A stretch of DNA of 64,000 nucleotides. Origin: Thermoplasmata archaeon. GTDB taxonomy: Archaea > Thermoplasmatota > Thermoplasmata > Lutacidiplasmatales > UBA184. Both the position numbers and the translations under genes were made by a program. Positions 36,537 to 45,055 of this stretch are shown one piece after another. Numbering within the stretch: the stretch's first letter is position 1; every line of letters begins with the position of its first letter. The stretch lies in contig JAKAUN010000009.1 of the NCBI GenBank assembly GCA_021817605.1, positions 80,551-144,550 of the forward strand, written 5' to 3'. Under the pieces are notes generated by a model that made no database searches, was not told where the DNA came from, and was given only the letters and a program-made list of their open reading frames with translations.

Positions 36537-38754
36537 AGATGGTCACCGGCCCGTCAATGAAGACCACGACAACCGTCGGGCTCGCTCGGCCGGCCTCCAC
36601 GCTCATCCGCACGAAAACCGCGTAATTCACCGACGAGTTCACGACGTAGTAGGAGATTCCCAACGCGGCGGCGAGCGAGGAGGTCACCACTACCTCGGAC
36701 GATGCGGAGACCCCCCAACTCCAGCCGAGCAGGGCGACGGAGAGTGTCGCCCCCGACGGCGCGAGGTCGATGATCCCCCAGCCCGAGGAGAGCGACTCGG
36801 CGAGGACGGACTCGTTGGGTGCGACCCCCAGACCGAAGCTCGTCCCTTGGTAGTCAAAGGCATTCGCGAGCCCCGAGGCCGAGGTGACGTTACGGAAGGG
36901 AGTGTAGTTGAAGAAGTAGCCGCTCGGAGGGATTCGGAAATCCTCCCTCCACGGGAGCACGAGGTTGTTTCCGGGCGCGGTCAGCTTCTCCTGGACAACA
37001 GAGCCGTCCAGCGTCACCGTCGCCAGCACGGTGAGGTTCTGGGCAACGAACCTGAAGCTTGCGTCGAGGTACGGGGCACCGCCGCCGGTGCGCCCTTCCG
37101 AGACCCCCTCAAACGCGGCGGACGAGAGGGGTACCTCTCCCGTGCCGTTGGGCAGGGTGACGTACGTCGAGTCGGGTCCCGACTCGAGGAAAGGAAGGTA
37201 GGAGCCGGCCGTCCGCAGGTAGACCGCCGGCGAGGAGATCTCGCCGGGGAGGTTCTCTCCGACGTAGAGCGCCCCGTCGCCGAGCACGTAGGAGCCTAGG
37301 GTGATGAGGTTGGCATCGAGGGTGAACTGGTAGGACTGGCTCGTGATCTCGTTCTGGAGGTTGCCGGGTGAGAATCCCAATCGCCCGGCATACCCCGGGA
37401 TCCAAGAGTTGAGGTTAGCCCCGTCGTAGATGCCCGCCGTGGCCGGGGTGTTATCGCGGAGCCAGTTGAGAGCACGCACAGTGTCCTCGTTGAGGGTGAG
37501 ATAAAACCGGCTGGACTGCTCCATCTCGGAAAGGGAGAGGGTGGCGGCGCTTCCGACCAGCAGCACGGCCAGCGCCCCCGCGCCCATCGCGGCGAGCGGG
37601 AGCCGAAAAGGACGCGAGGCGAGGGTCTCGCGGACCGCGGGAGCCGACGGGGGAGCGGGTCGTCCGTAGGCGGAGCTGAGGAGGGAGCGGAACGAAGGGA
37701 CCAGCGCGACGAGCGCGGGCATGACGGCGATAGGCATGAAGTAGCCGAGCCGCACCGCGTTGCCGGGGTCGAGCGGGCCGAGGAGGAGGGCTGTGCCCAC
37801 CACGGACGCGGTCAGGAGCGCGAGAAGCCGGTGCGCCCGGTCGCTCCAGACCAGCACGAGGACGGCCAGGCCGAGGGCGATCAGAGCGGCGTATACCCCC
37901 CCGACCAGGGTCGGGGGCGGAAGGTCTCCCTGGAATCCCCAAGCAAGCGCCGGAAACCCTGCGTAGGTGTGGAGGAGGGCGCGGGCCGCCGAGCCGGGGA
38001 GAGGAGTGCCCACCCCGGTCGATGTGGTGACGTTGGCGTACAATATCGAGACGAAAGGCATGCTCGCCAGCGCGCCGTAACCGATTACCCTCCCGACCGC
38101 CCGCGCGGCCGCGCGCCGGGGGCGCCGCATGGCGAGGTAGCCGAGGGAGACCAGGCCCGTGCTCACGACGGCGAACAGGAACGTGAGCGGGTGCGTCCCC
38201 GCGAGAAGCCCGATGAGGATCCCGGCGAGGATCGCCCTCTTGTCCGTCGGGCGCTTGAGGTGGGCCAGCAAGGCCGCGTAGTAGGCCGTGAGGAGGAGCA
38301 ACGCGAAGCTGTTGTAACCGGAGTTCCACGTGACCATCAGGCTGAGCGCGCCGGCCGAGCCGAGGAGCGCCGCGATCACGACGGAAGTGGGCCGGTCCGC
38401 GTCGCCCGCTCGGGCGAGCCAGTAGCCCGGCAGCACCAAGAGGCTCGGGACCACGGCCATGGTCAGCTGCGCTCCCCCGAACGGGCCGAAGAGGAGCCCG
38501 AACGGCGCGACCACGGCGAAGAAGTAGACCGGGGGCTGCAGCTGGGAGAGGTCCATCCCCGGAACGGGATGCCCAAGATAGGTATGCAGCCAGGTGAGGT
38601 CCCCGCCCGCGTCCGAGCTCGGGGGATAGCCAAGGGGAGCTAGCACGAGGTAGCGCGCGAGCGTGAAGGCCGCGACGAGCCCTAGGAGGACGAGCAGTAT
38701 GCGGAAGCGGGGGGGGAAGCGGGAGACCTGCGACGGGACCGGTTTGGGTTGCAT
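36517..38754 (-). CDS. Large polytopic membrane protein, GT-C glycosyltransferase-like, with extracytoplasmic C-terminal domain
   Basis: The 745-residue protein has about 11-13 helices in its first 470 residues. After helix 1 comes an acidic outside loop PPSSDAGGDLTWLHTYLG, the position where GT-C enzymes (PMT, STT3, AglB-like) carry catalytic acidic residues. The remaining 270 residues are an outside domain with NWLRDNTPATAGIYDGANLN and beta-rich segments, and the C-terminus is hydrophobic. A lipid-linked-sugar-dependent transferase is the best inference. The oligosaccharyltransferase WWDYG motif is not seen, so AglB itself is unlikely. The ATG at 38754 starts just before the first helix; the open frame extends upstream as low-complexity sequence. 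Confidence 0.65.
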   Translation of the reverse strand: MQPKPVPSQVSRFPPRFRILLVLLGLVAAFTLARYLVLAPLGYPPSSDAGGDLTWLHTYLGHPVPGMDLSQLQPPVYFFAVVAPFGLLFGPFGGAQLTMAVVPSLLVLPGYWLARAGDADRPTSVVIAALLGSAGALSLMVTWNSGYNSFALLLLTAYYAALLAHLKRPTDKRAILAGILIGLLAGTHPLTFLFAVVSTGLVSLGYLAMRRPRRAAARAVGRVIGYGALASMPFVSILYANVTTSTGVGTPLPGSAARALLHTYAGFPALAWGFQGDLPPPTLVGGVYAALIALGLAVLVLVWSDRAHRLLALLTASVVGTALLLGPLDPGNAVRLGYFMPIAVMPALVALVPSFRSLLSSAYGRPAPPSAPAVRETLASRPFRLPLAAMGAGALAVLLVGSAATLSLSEMEQSSRFYLTLNEDTVRALNWLRDNTPATAGIYDGANLNSWIPGYAGRLGFSPGNLQNEITSQSYQFTLDANLITLGSYVLGDGALYVGENLPGEISSPAVYLRTAGSYLPFLESGPDSTYVTLPNGTGEVPLSSAAFEGVSEGRTGGGAPYLDASFRFVAQNLTVLATVTLDGSVVQEKLTAPGNNLVLPWREDFRIPPSGYFFNYTPFRNVTSASGLANAFDYQGTSFGLGVAPNESVLAESLSSGWGIIDLAPSGATLSVALLGWSWGVSASSEVVVTSSLAAALGISYYVVNSSVNYAVFVRMSVEAGRASPTVVVVFIDGPVTIFRSTTR

Positions 38755-39366
38755 CGGAGTTCGTCGGTGACCGTCGCGGGGCCGTCCGTCGTCGCGAGAG
38801 CTCTCCTGCGGATAACCGACGCCGGTCCCCGTCGCCTGACCCCCACGGGATCGGTCCCCCGCCCCGGGGCGCGTGGCTCCTCCCTTCCTCACCAGGGACC
38901 GCGTCGAACGAGTGGACCCGCTTAGGGCGCGTCGCGACCAGGTGACAGAGATGACTCCGACGGCCCGGGGGGGGATCCGACCGGTCGGCTCCGGAATGCC
39001 CTCCACGCGTCCGGGACGGCGCCCCTGGGCAGGCTCGCACCGCCCATGGGACCCCTCCGCTCTGGGAAGGGGGCCGAAGTGGCTCTCCAATCCGACCAAC
39101 CGAGTTCCCCCCCGCGCCGGGGGCCAAGCGAACCCCGCGATTGATTTCTCCCCGGCCCCCCGGGCCGGCCGCGCTGCGGTGAGCCGCCCTCCTCAGGGAA
39201 ACGGGACAACGGCCCCAGGGGGCCCTCCCCGGGGAAGAGAGGGGAGCTCCCGAGAGCGGTCCGGATAATGGCGGGATCAGGGATGTTGGCAGGTACCCGG
39301 GCGAGCCAGGCAAGGGTCTACCGACCTCCGTGGCGCGCACGGTGCGGCCGGTGCCTCTGATGAACA
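38755..39366. other. Long intergenic region with no supportable gene
   Basis: About 610 nt of very GC-rich sequence lie between divergent genes. It has many short G and C runs and potential hairpins. A TATA-like GGTTATCC (minus strand, about 38811-38818) might serve the membrane gene. Long open frames exist on both strands but have the Arg/Pro/Gly composition of GC-rich shadows. A structured RNA cannot be excluded. Confidence 0.3.
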
Positions 39367-39375
39367 GTTTTAACC
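39367..39375 (+). promoter_or_regulatory. TATA-like box of secreted protein paralogue 3
   Basis: GTTTTAACC is centred about 41 nt before the TTG start at 39412. Confidence 0.5.
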
Positions 39376-39411
39376 CCCTCGCAGTCTAGACTCCTCCCCC
39401 GGGCAACATCC

Positions 39412-39978
39412 TTGACGAAGTGGCGGAGACACCGTGTCACGACCCTCGTCGCGGTGGGGGCCATCGCCGTGGTAGGCATCCTCGGTGGGGCCGCGTTGGC
39501 CGCGTTCACCATCGGGACGTTCTCGAGATCCCCGACCCAGAGCAGTGCGACGGGGGTTCCCCAGTCGCCTCCCGGGGTCTCCTACGTGCTGGCCGAGGCA
39601 GTTCCCATCGGGCCGAACACCACTCCCGCTGCGGGCAGCTGCAAGACCCCGAATCTCGGCACCTCGGTCTCCCCGGTCCTCCTCACGAACGGCTCCTCCA
39701 CGGTCCTCTGCCTCAGCACCTCCCCCTCGGGGTTCCAGAGCTCGGACGTCGTCTACGTGCTCGAGATCGCCTGGAACTTCACGGCGATGACTTCGACAGA
39801 GTACCGTGTCGACGTCGCGATGGGCGTCACTCCGGCGTCGAGCGACATCATCGCCGAGTCGTTCGTCAAGACCTCCGCGACGATCACCGTCAGCGAGACC
39901 GCGATCTACGCCTTCGACCTCAGCCAGGCGGCCATCACGTCCCTAAACCAGTACACGGTCATCGTCACTCTGCTCTAG
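39412..39978 (+). CDS. Small secreted beta-rich protein, paralogue 3 of 3
   Basis: The 188-residue protein begins MTKWRRHRVTTLVAVGAIAV with a TTG start, followed by a hydrophobic segment and the domain start FTIGTFSRSPTQSSATGVPQ. It aligns with the 33333 protein along its length: SPPGVSYVLAEAVP, the Cys pair around NLGTSVSPVLLTNGSSTVLC, LSTSPSG, PASSDIIAESFVKTSATIT and a C-terminal YAFDLSQAAITSLN. The conserved C-x19-22-C spacing and Ser/Thr content suggest a disulfide-stabilised exported beta-sandwich that could be glycosylated. A hairpin follows the stop. Confidence 0.65.
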   Translation: MTKWRRHRVTTLVAVGAIAVVGILGGAALAAFTIGTFSRSPTQSSATGVPQSPPGVSYVLAEAVPIGPNTTPAAGSCKTPNLGTSVSPVLLTNGSSTVLCLSTSPSGFQSSDVVYVLEIAWNFTAMTSTEYRVDVAMGVTPASSDIIAESFVKTSATITVSETAIYAFDLSQAAITSLNQYTVIVTLL

Positions 39979-39995
39979 CCGCGAGCTGGGTGAGC

Positions 39996-40018
39996 CCCTG
40001 GCCCACCGGCGGCCAGGG
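39996..40018 (+). terminator. Hairpin after secreted-protein gene
   Basis: A perfect 8-bp stem (CCCTGGCC / GGCCAGGG) with a 7-nt loop begins 17 nt after the stop. It has no T-run, so it may stabilise the 3' end. Confidence 0.4.
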
Positions 40019-40175
40019 TTGTGCACGGGTCCGTCACCGTAGCTTGCTCCGAGCGTGGGAGGGACACCGAGGAGGCCCGCCCACGCCAGAGAGGGCCCCC
40101 GCCCTCCCGCGACGGCTCCGCCGGCGGGTGGGACCGAGGCCCTAAGGAGGCCGCCTCAGGTCCCGGGGAGGAGGC

Positions 40176-41102
40176 CTACTCCCTCCCGAGGTTGGCTCGT
40201 GCCCGCAGGGCGTGGTAGAAGCCGCCGAAGCTGGTAGCGGTCGGGGTCTTGAGCCCCTGGACCCTCAGCTGCTCGCGGACCTCCTTGGCGCTCTGCCGCA
40301 GGTCGAGGGTCTTCGAGTTGTCGTACTTGTAGCGGAACGTGCCCGGAGGACCGCGGGGGAACGACTCCCAGTCCTTGGGGGTCGTCACCCTGAGGTCGTG
40401 CAGTCTCTTGCCGTCCGGGGCGCCGAAGCCGGGAAGCCCCGTGTGCTCCTCGGTGAGCCAGAGCATCGTCGCGTCGCGGATCGCCTCCTCCGTGGTCTGG
40501 TCGAGCTCTCCGGGGGCGACCTGGGACTGGACCCAGGTGACGAGGGCGTCGAACGTCTTCTCGGAGTTCTCCTCGAGCATCTGGAGGACGGCGAGGCGCA
40601 GAGCGGTGCGGCGGATCTCGTGGACGCCGCTCTCGCTCAGGCGGAAGTCGGCCGTGAGCCCGACCAGGTTCTCGGCATGGACGGGTAGCTGCTCGAGGGC
40701 GAGGACAAAGAGCTGCGAGGGGCTCGCCCCGCTGCCGACGTACCAGAGGGAGAAGGAGGCGCCGTTCGTCAGGAGGACGAGCGGCACGCCCGAGGCCTTC
40801 GCATGCTCGCCGACCGGCCCGATCTCGGACACTCCCGCCGAGCGCTCGCGGACGTCGAGGAACAGCTTGGGAGCGCCCTCGGCGTTGAGGAGGGCGTAGT
40901 CGACCGTCTCCTTCCCTTCCTGGACCGCGTAATCGAGGTAGACCTCCCGCTTGTCGTGCGGGTCCCATCCGAGCGACGTGAGGAACGGGTTGACGATCCA
41001 GTGACGGATCTGCTGCTCGGTCACGTTCGGAACGTCACGGAGGACCTCCCCCGCGACTTGGCCGAAATCCACGAGTCGACGATTAAGGTCGGGGGCTTCC
41101 AT
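40176..41102 (-). CDS. Solitary HsdR N-terminal-like (type I restriction R_N) domain protein
   Basis: Residues 20-160 of the 308-residue protein match the HsdR N-terminal nuclease fold: VTEQQIRHWIVNPFLTSLGWD, then GKETVDYALLNAEG and LFLDVRERSAG, then LTNGASFSLWYVG. In active members the core reads D-x(n)-E-x-K. Here it is D...D-V-R, with Lys replaced by Arg, so nuclease activity is uncertain. No helicase domain, methylase or specificity gene is nearby. The C-terminal half is helical with a basic end and is unassigned. The ATG at 41102 is 29 nt from TATA-like GGTTTAAGC (minus strand, 41127-41135). Confidence 0.75.
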   Translation of the reverse strand: MEAPDLNRRLVDFGQVAGEVLRDVPNVTEQQIRHWIVNPFLTSLGWDPHDKREVYLDYAVQEGKETVDYALLNAEGAPKLFLDVRERSAGVSEIGPVGEHAKASGVPLVLLTNGASFSLWYVGSGASPSQLFVLALEQLPVHAENLVGLTADFRLSESGVHEIRRTALRLAVLQMLEENSEKTFDALVTWVQSQVAPGELDQTTEEAIRDATMLWLTEEHTGLPGFGAPDGKRLHDLRVTTPKDWESFPRGPPGTFRYKYDNSKTLDLRQSAKEVREQLRVQGLKTPTATSFGGFYHALRARANLGRE

Positions 41103-41126
41103 CGACGCAACGATGCGAGGTTCGCC

Positions 41127-41135
41127 GCTTAAACC
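41127..41135 (-). promoter_or_regulatory. TATA box of the HsdR-N-like gene
   Basis: GGTTTAAGC on the minus strand lies 29 nt before the ATG at 41102. Confidence 0.55.
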
Positions 41136-41237
41136 TACCCCAGGTTCTCGCGTGGCGAGGAGGCTACCGGACCCCAAGGCGTAAGGCCGATGGAACCTAC
41201 CGGTATTTGGGGAGGGAAAGCGGCCATGGGGCCGACG

Positions 41238-41504
41238 ATGACCGCGCCGACACACGACGCCGAGGGGGAGCCCCGCGCCAAGCCGCTGCATGCCGAAGGA
41301 CCACGTCCGTGGTGGTCGCCAGGAGCTGTCGAGTCCCTCGTCCCGGGCCCGTCGCCGTTGCGGGCCCTCGGCTCCGCGGCGCTCACAGCCCTCGGAGGCG
41401 GTTCCTCTTCCACGGCCCCGTCACATCCCTGGGTCCCTCCGCCCGCACCCCCGACCGGCGCGCGACGGCGCAAAGCCGCCCGCCGGGCCACGAAGCCAAA
41501 ATGA
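41238..41504 (+). CDS. Doubtful 88-residue protein upstream of an ATGA-coupled frame
   Basis: The frame is Pro/Ala/Ser-rich with a basic end (ARRRKAARRATKPK) and no known domain. Two features argue for it. A TATA-like GGTATTTGG at 41201-41209 stands about 32 nt before the ATG, and its stop overlaps the next frame's start as ATGA. The composition is also what a GC-rich shadow would give, so confidence is low. Confidence 0.3.
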   Translation: MTAPTHDAEGEPRAKPLHAEGPRPWWSPGAVESLVPGPSPLRALGSAALTALGGGSSSTAPSHPWVPPPAPPTGARRRKAARRATKPK

Positions 41505-42004
41505 CGGACGACCAGAGCGGCGCGGCGGAGGCAGAGCGACCTTCTCCCGAGGCCCGGCCCGTTCGGTCCGAGGCCGTCGAGGAGACCTGGCGCACCCTCG
41601 CTGGCCTCCTGGGACGCGCGTGGCTCGCGCGCGAGCGCCCCGCGCTCTCGGGGGGATGGGCGATGGCTGCCGAGCCGACCCTGCGTCCCGAGCCGGGAAT
41701 ACCTGTGGGTGTCGGCCCCCCTGCGGAGCCGGTCGGCGGCCCCGAACCCCCGCCTGCCGGGGGGGCAGGAGCCCCTCCCGCGGGCCCGGAGGCGACCGCG
41801 GCCGTGCGGCCCCGGGGAGGGGTCGCCTCGTTCGTCGTGGACGTCGCCACGTCGCAGCCGTCCCTTGATCCGGCGACCGCCACGCGCCAGCGGAGGGCCA
41901 CCTTGGCCCTCCGCAACCCCCGGCCGCTCCATTGCCATCTCGGCGGGCCCCACGCGCACGTCTCCCACAACACCTGCCAGCGTCCCGCGCTTCCGCCAGC
42001 GTAG
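41501..42004 (+). CDS. Doubtful 167-residue protein with Pro/Gly-rich linker
   Basis: The frame starts by ATGA overlap with the preceding one. It has a possible amphipathic helix (SEAVEETWRTLAGLLGRAWL), a Pro/Gly/Ala linker of about 60 residues, and a C-terminal segment with four His and two Cys (LHCHLGGPHAHVSHNTCQ) that could bind a metal. There is no family match by eye. It may be a real low-complexity protein or chance. Confidence 0.3.
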   Translation: MTDDQSGAAEAERPSPEARPVRSEAVEETWRTLAGLLGRAWLARERPALSGGWAMAAEPTLRPEPGIPVGVGPPAEPVGGPEPPPAGGAGAPPAGPEATAAVRPRGGVASFVVDVATSQPSLDPATATRQRRATLALRNPRPLHCHLGGPHAHVSHNTCQRPALPPA

Positions 42005-42049
42005 CGGGAAAACGGCGAGGGAAGAGGCTCCCCTCTCGAGCGGATCGGC

Positions 42050-42955
42050 TCAGTAGCCGTGCAGGCGGGCGACCTCCGCCTCCACGAACGTCTCGAGCGA
42101 GCGGAACGGCCGTCCGAGCTCGGGGTAGGGAGGGAGCCCGAGCATGTCGGAGAGCAGCCACTCGACCTCGTAGGCATAGAGCTTGGTCGAGCCGACGCTC
42201 TCCACGAGCCGGGCGAAGGCCACGGACATCCGCGGGCCGAGGGAGAAGTAGCGCGGCTCGAGCCCGAGGAAGGCGAAGAGGCGGTCGGTGAGCTCGCGGT
42301 AGCGCCAGCGACGGGGTCCTCCGACCTCGACCGTGCGGCGGCCACTCTGCCCGAGCTCGCGTCGGAGGACGAGGGCGAGGTCGCGGGCGGCGATCGGGCT
42401 GATGTGGTAGTTGCCGTCCCCGAACATCGGAAAGCGGCGGTAGCGGTGCATCGTGCCGAGCATGACGGTGAGGAGCTTGTCCCTCGGTCCGAAGAGCATC
42501 GTCGGGCGCACGATGCTGTGCTCGAGGGCGCTTTCCTCGAGGGCTCGGTCGACGGCGCGCTTGGCGTAGAGGTAGGGAAGCGAGCGCTCGAGCCGCTCCG
42601 GGGCCGCCGGAACGCTCACGTGGACGAGCCGACGGAGACCTGCCTTCTCGGCGTCGTGGACGAGGCGGACGAGCGAGCGGGCGAGCGGGACGAAACGACG
42701 CCGGCCCCCGGCCCGATGCCAGGCGAGCAAGAGGACCTCATCGACCCCCCGGAGCAGCGGGGTCCAGTCGGCTATAGACACCGCGTCGGCAGGCACCCAC
42801 TCGACGTTCGCCGCGGCCTCGTTGGCTGCCCGATGGCGGTGGACCGAAACGATCCGACGGTCGGGAGCGAACTCCTCGAGAACGGCCCGTCCGACGAGTC
42901 CGCCGCATCCCCCGACGACGAGGAGCGGACGACCGGCCGGGGTCGCGGCGCTCAT
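42050..42955 (-). CDS. Atypical SDR, NmrA/NDUFA9-like NAD(P)-binding protein
   Basis: The 301-residue protein begins with LLVVGGCGGLVGRAVLEEF, a glycine-rich Rossmann motif. It continues with VLLLAWHRAGG, VHVSVPAAPERLERSLPYLYAKRAVD (a Tyr-x2-Lys-like spacing) and SIVRPTMLFGPRDKL. This combination is typical of atypical SDRs related to the complex I subunit NDUFA9 and of NmrA-like regulators. The reaction is unknown. Its ATG overlaps the lipB stop (ATGA), making it the last gene of the 2-oxoacid dehydrogenase operon; a link to lipoate or flavin metabolism is an inference. Confidence 0.75.
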   Translation of the reverse strand: MSAATPAGRPLLVVGGCGGLVGRAVLEEFAPDRRIVSVHRHRAANEAAANVEWVPADAVSIADWTPLLRGVDEVLLLAWHRAGGRRRFVPLARSLVRLVHDAEKAGLRRLVHVSVPAAPERLERSLPYLYAKRAVDRALEESALEHSIVRPTMLFGPRDKLLTVMLGTMHRYRRFPMFGDGNYHISPIAARDLALVLRRELGQSGRRTVEVGGPRRWRYRELTDRLFAFLGLEPRYFSLGPRMSVAFARLVESVGSTKLYAYEVEWLLSDMLGLPPYPELGRPFRSLETFVEAEVARLHGY

Positions 42956-43611
42956 GAGGGCGCCGCCGGTAGGGGGACCCGGGACTCCGTCCCCGGGGAG
43001 GTGCCCGTGCCCTCGGCGAAGAGCTCCCTCCACGCCCTGAGGAGGTGCGGCCGAACCTCTGCGAGACCGACCGAGCGCCCGAGCTCCCGCGCAAGCGAGG
43101 TCATCACGGCGCCCTCGAAGCCGCACGGATGGAAACGCGCGAAGGCCGAGAGGTCCGGTTCGACGTTGAGGGCGAAGCCGTGGAAGCTCACCCAGTGGTC
43201 GACGGCGATGCCGACCGAGGCGATCTTGCGCTCGGAGGCGACCCAGACCCCGCGGCGGCCGCGGAGGTGTCCCGCCTCGACCCCGAGGGGGGCGACCGCC
43301 CGGACGACCAGTTGCTCGACCTCGCCGACGAAGCGACGGACGTCCGAGCCCCGTCGCGCGAGGTCGACGATCGGGTAGCCGACCTGCTGGCCGGGTCCGT
43401 GGTAGGTCGCCTTGCCTCCGCGCTCGACCGCGACGAGGGGAAGGCCGCTGTCCCGGGCGCTGCCGTCGTCGCCCTCGACGCCGACCGTCACTACCGGAGG
43501 ATGCTCGACCAGCACGAGGGTGTCGCCGATCGCCCCGCGGCGGCGCTCCCGGACGAGCGCGCGCATCGCCTCGAGGGCGTCCGGATACTCCCGGAGGCCC
43601 CAGTCAACCAC
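42952..43611 (-). CDS. lipB: Octanoyltransferase LipB (lipoate biosynthesis)
   Basis: The 219-residue enzyme moves an octanoyl group from carrier protein to the lipoyl lysine of target proteins. It carries LVLVEHPPVVTVGVEG, the RGG segment VERGGKATYHGPGQQVGYPI, the catalytic Lys in RKIASVGIAVDHWVSFHGFALNV (positions around residue 130), and the catalytic Cys in FHPCGFEGAVMTSL near 163. The GTG at 43611 overlaps the lpdA end by 8 nt. Placement inside an E1-E2-E3 operon fits lipoylation of the E2 encoded at 46293-47597. Lipoyl synthase LipA is not in the window. Confidence 0.9.
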   Translation of the reverse strand: MVDWGLREYPDALEAMRALVRERRRGAIGDTLVLVEHPPVVTVGVEGDDGSARDSGLPLVAVERGGKATYHGPGQQVGYPIVDLARRGSDVRRFVGEVEQLVVRAVAPLGVEAGHLRGRRGVWVASERKIASVGIAVDHWVSFHGFALNVEPDLSAFARFHPCGFEGAVMTSLARELGRSVGLAEVRPHLLRAWRELFAEGTGTSPGTESRVPLPAAPS

Positions 43612-45052
43612 TGCGGGGCCGGGCAACGCCTCCCCTCCGGGCGACGTGCATGGGTTCGCCGAGCCAGAGCCAGCACGCCTCTCCGAGAGCCTCGGAGAAC
43701 GTCGGATGCGGATGCACGGTGAGCGCGACGTCCCGGACGGTCGCCCCCATCTCGAGAGCGTGGGCCGCCTCGGCGACGAACTCGCCGACCGACGCGCCGG
43801 CGGCATGGACCCCGAGGAGGAGGCCGGTCGCCTCGTCGCCCACGACCTTGACCCAGCCGCCGGTCGCGTGGCTCGCGTACGCACGACCGAGGGCGGCGAA
43901 AGGGAACCTCGCCTCCCGCACGTGCGAGCCCGCCGCCTCCGCCTGCGACCGGGTGAGGCCGACGCTCGCGAGCTCGGGGTCGGTGAAGACCACCGACGGC
44001 ATCCCCCGCACGTCGAACCGGCTTGGCAAGCCGGCGATCGCCTCGGCGGCGACGATCCCTTCTCGGTAGGCCTTGTGCGCGAGCATCGGGGGCCGCGCGA
44101 CGTCGCCGGCGGCGAAGATGTGAGGGACGCTCGTGCGCATCTGGGCGTCCACCGTGACAAAGCCGCTCTTCGGATCGACCGCGACCCCGGCGTCCTCGAG
44201 GCCGAGGTCTCTTGTCGTCGGCCGCTTTCCGACCGTGACGAACAGCTTGGAGGCCTCGAGCGTTTCGGCTCCGTCGGGGCGCGTGACCTCCACGCGGACG
44301 CCGTCCTTGACGCGGGTGAGCGCCGTCGCGCGGGTGCCGGTGAGGATCCGCACCCCGGCGCGCTCGAGGGCGCCGGTGAGCTCCCTCGAAAGATCGGGCT
44401 CGAGCCCCGGGAGGATCTCCGCGAGCAGCTCGACGATCGTTACCCGGACCCCGACGCGGGAGAGGTACTGGGCGAGCTCGCAGCCGCTCACCCCGCCGCC
44501 GAGGACGACGAGGGAGGAGGGAACTTCCTTGAGCGCGAGGATGTCGGCGGCGTTGAGGACCGTCGTCCCGTCGGTCTCGAACCCGGGCAGGTTGGTGTGC
44601 ACCGCCCCGGTCGCCACCAGGGCGTAGGCGAAATCGACACGCTCGTGGCCGCCGTCCGGTGCCCTGACGTCCAGCGAGCGAGGCCCGGTGAAGCGAGCCT
44701 CCCCCGGCAGCACGGTGACCCCCGCCGAGCCGAGCAGGCTCGCGACCCCGGTGCGCTCGCGGGTCACGACCGAGTCCTTCCAGCGCGAGGCGGCCGCGAG
44801 GTCGAAGCTCACCTCGCTCGCTCGGACGCCGATCTCGGGCCCCTCCCGGCGCAGCTCGTCCAGGAGCCGCGCAGCGTGGATGAGCGCCTTCGAGGGGATG
44901 CATCCGCGGTTGAGGCACTCCCCTCCGAGCTCCGCCCGCTCGACGAGGAGGACCTTCTTACCGAGCTGGCCGGCCCGGATCGCGGCCATGTAACCCGCCG
45001 GCCCGCCGCCCAGCACGGCGACCTCGGTCGTGCGCGAGTAGGTGCCTGCCAT
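43604..45052 (-). CDS. lpdA: Dihydrolipoamide dehydrogenase (E3)
   Basis: The 482-residue flavoprotein reoxidises dihydrolipoamide on E2 with NAD+. Visible features are the FAD site VAVLGGGPAGYMAAIRAGQLG, the redox-active disulfide GGECLNRGCIPSKAL near residue 42, and the NAD-binding motif VVLGGGVSGCELAQYLSR near 180. FAD ring contact is in HIFAAGDVA near 310, and the catalytic His-Glu pair in LTVHPHPTFSEAL is near the C-terminus. The ATG at 45052 stands 3 nt after the stop of the second E1-alpha gene, and the end overlaps lipB, so co-transcription is clear. Confidence 0.95.
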   Translation of the reverse strand: MAGTYSRTTEVAVLGGGPAGYMAAIRAGQLGKKVLLVERAELGGECLNRGCIPSKALIHAARLLDELRREGPEIGVRASEVSFDLAAASRWKDSVVTRERTGVASLLGSAGVTVLPGEARFTGPRSLDVRAPDGGHERVDFAYALVATGAVHTNLPGFETDGTTVLNAADILALKEVPSSLVVLGGGVSGCELAQYLSRVGVRVTIVELLAEILPGLEPDLSRELTGALERAGVRILTGTRATALTRVKDGVRVEVTRPDGAETLEASKLFVTVGKRPTTRDLGLEDAGVAVDPKSGFVTVDAQMRTSVPHIFAAGDVARPPMLAHKAYREGIVAAEAIAGLPSRFDVRGMPSVVFTDPELASVGLTRSQAEAAGSHVREARFPFAALGRAYASHATGGWVKVVGDEATGLLLGVHAAGASVGEFVAEAAHALEMGATVRDVALTVHPHPTFSEALGEACWLWLGEPMHVARRGGVARPRSG

Positions 45053-45055
45053 GGT

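Noticed and set aside
36517..38754. Oligosaccharyltransferase AglB/STT3
   Set aside because: The WWDYG motif was not found in the exported domain. A more general GT-C-like label is used.
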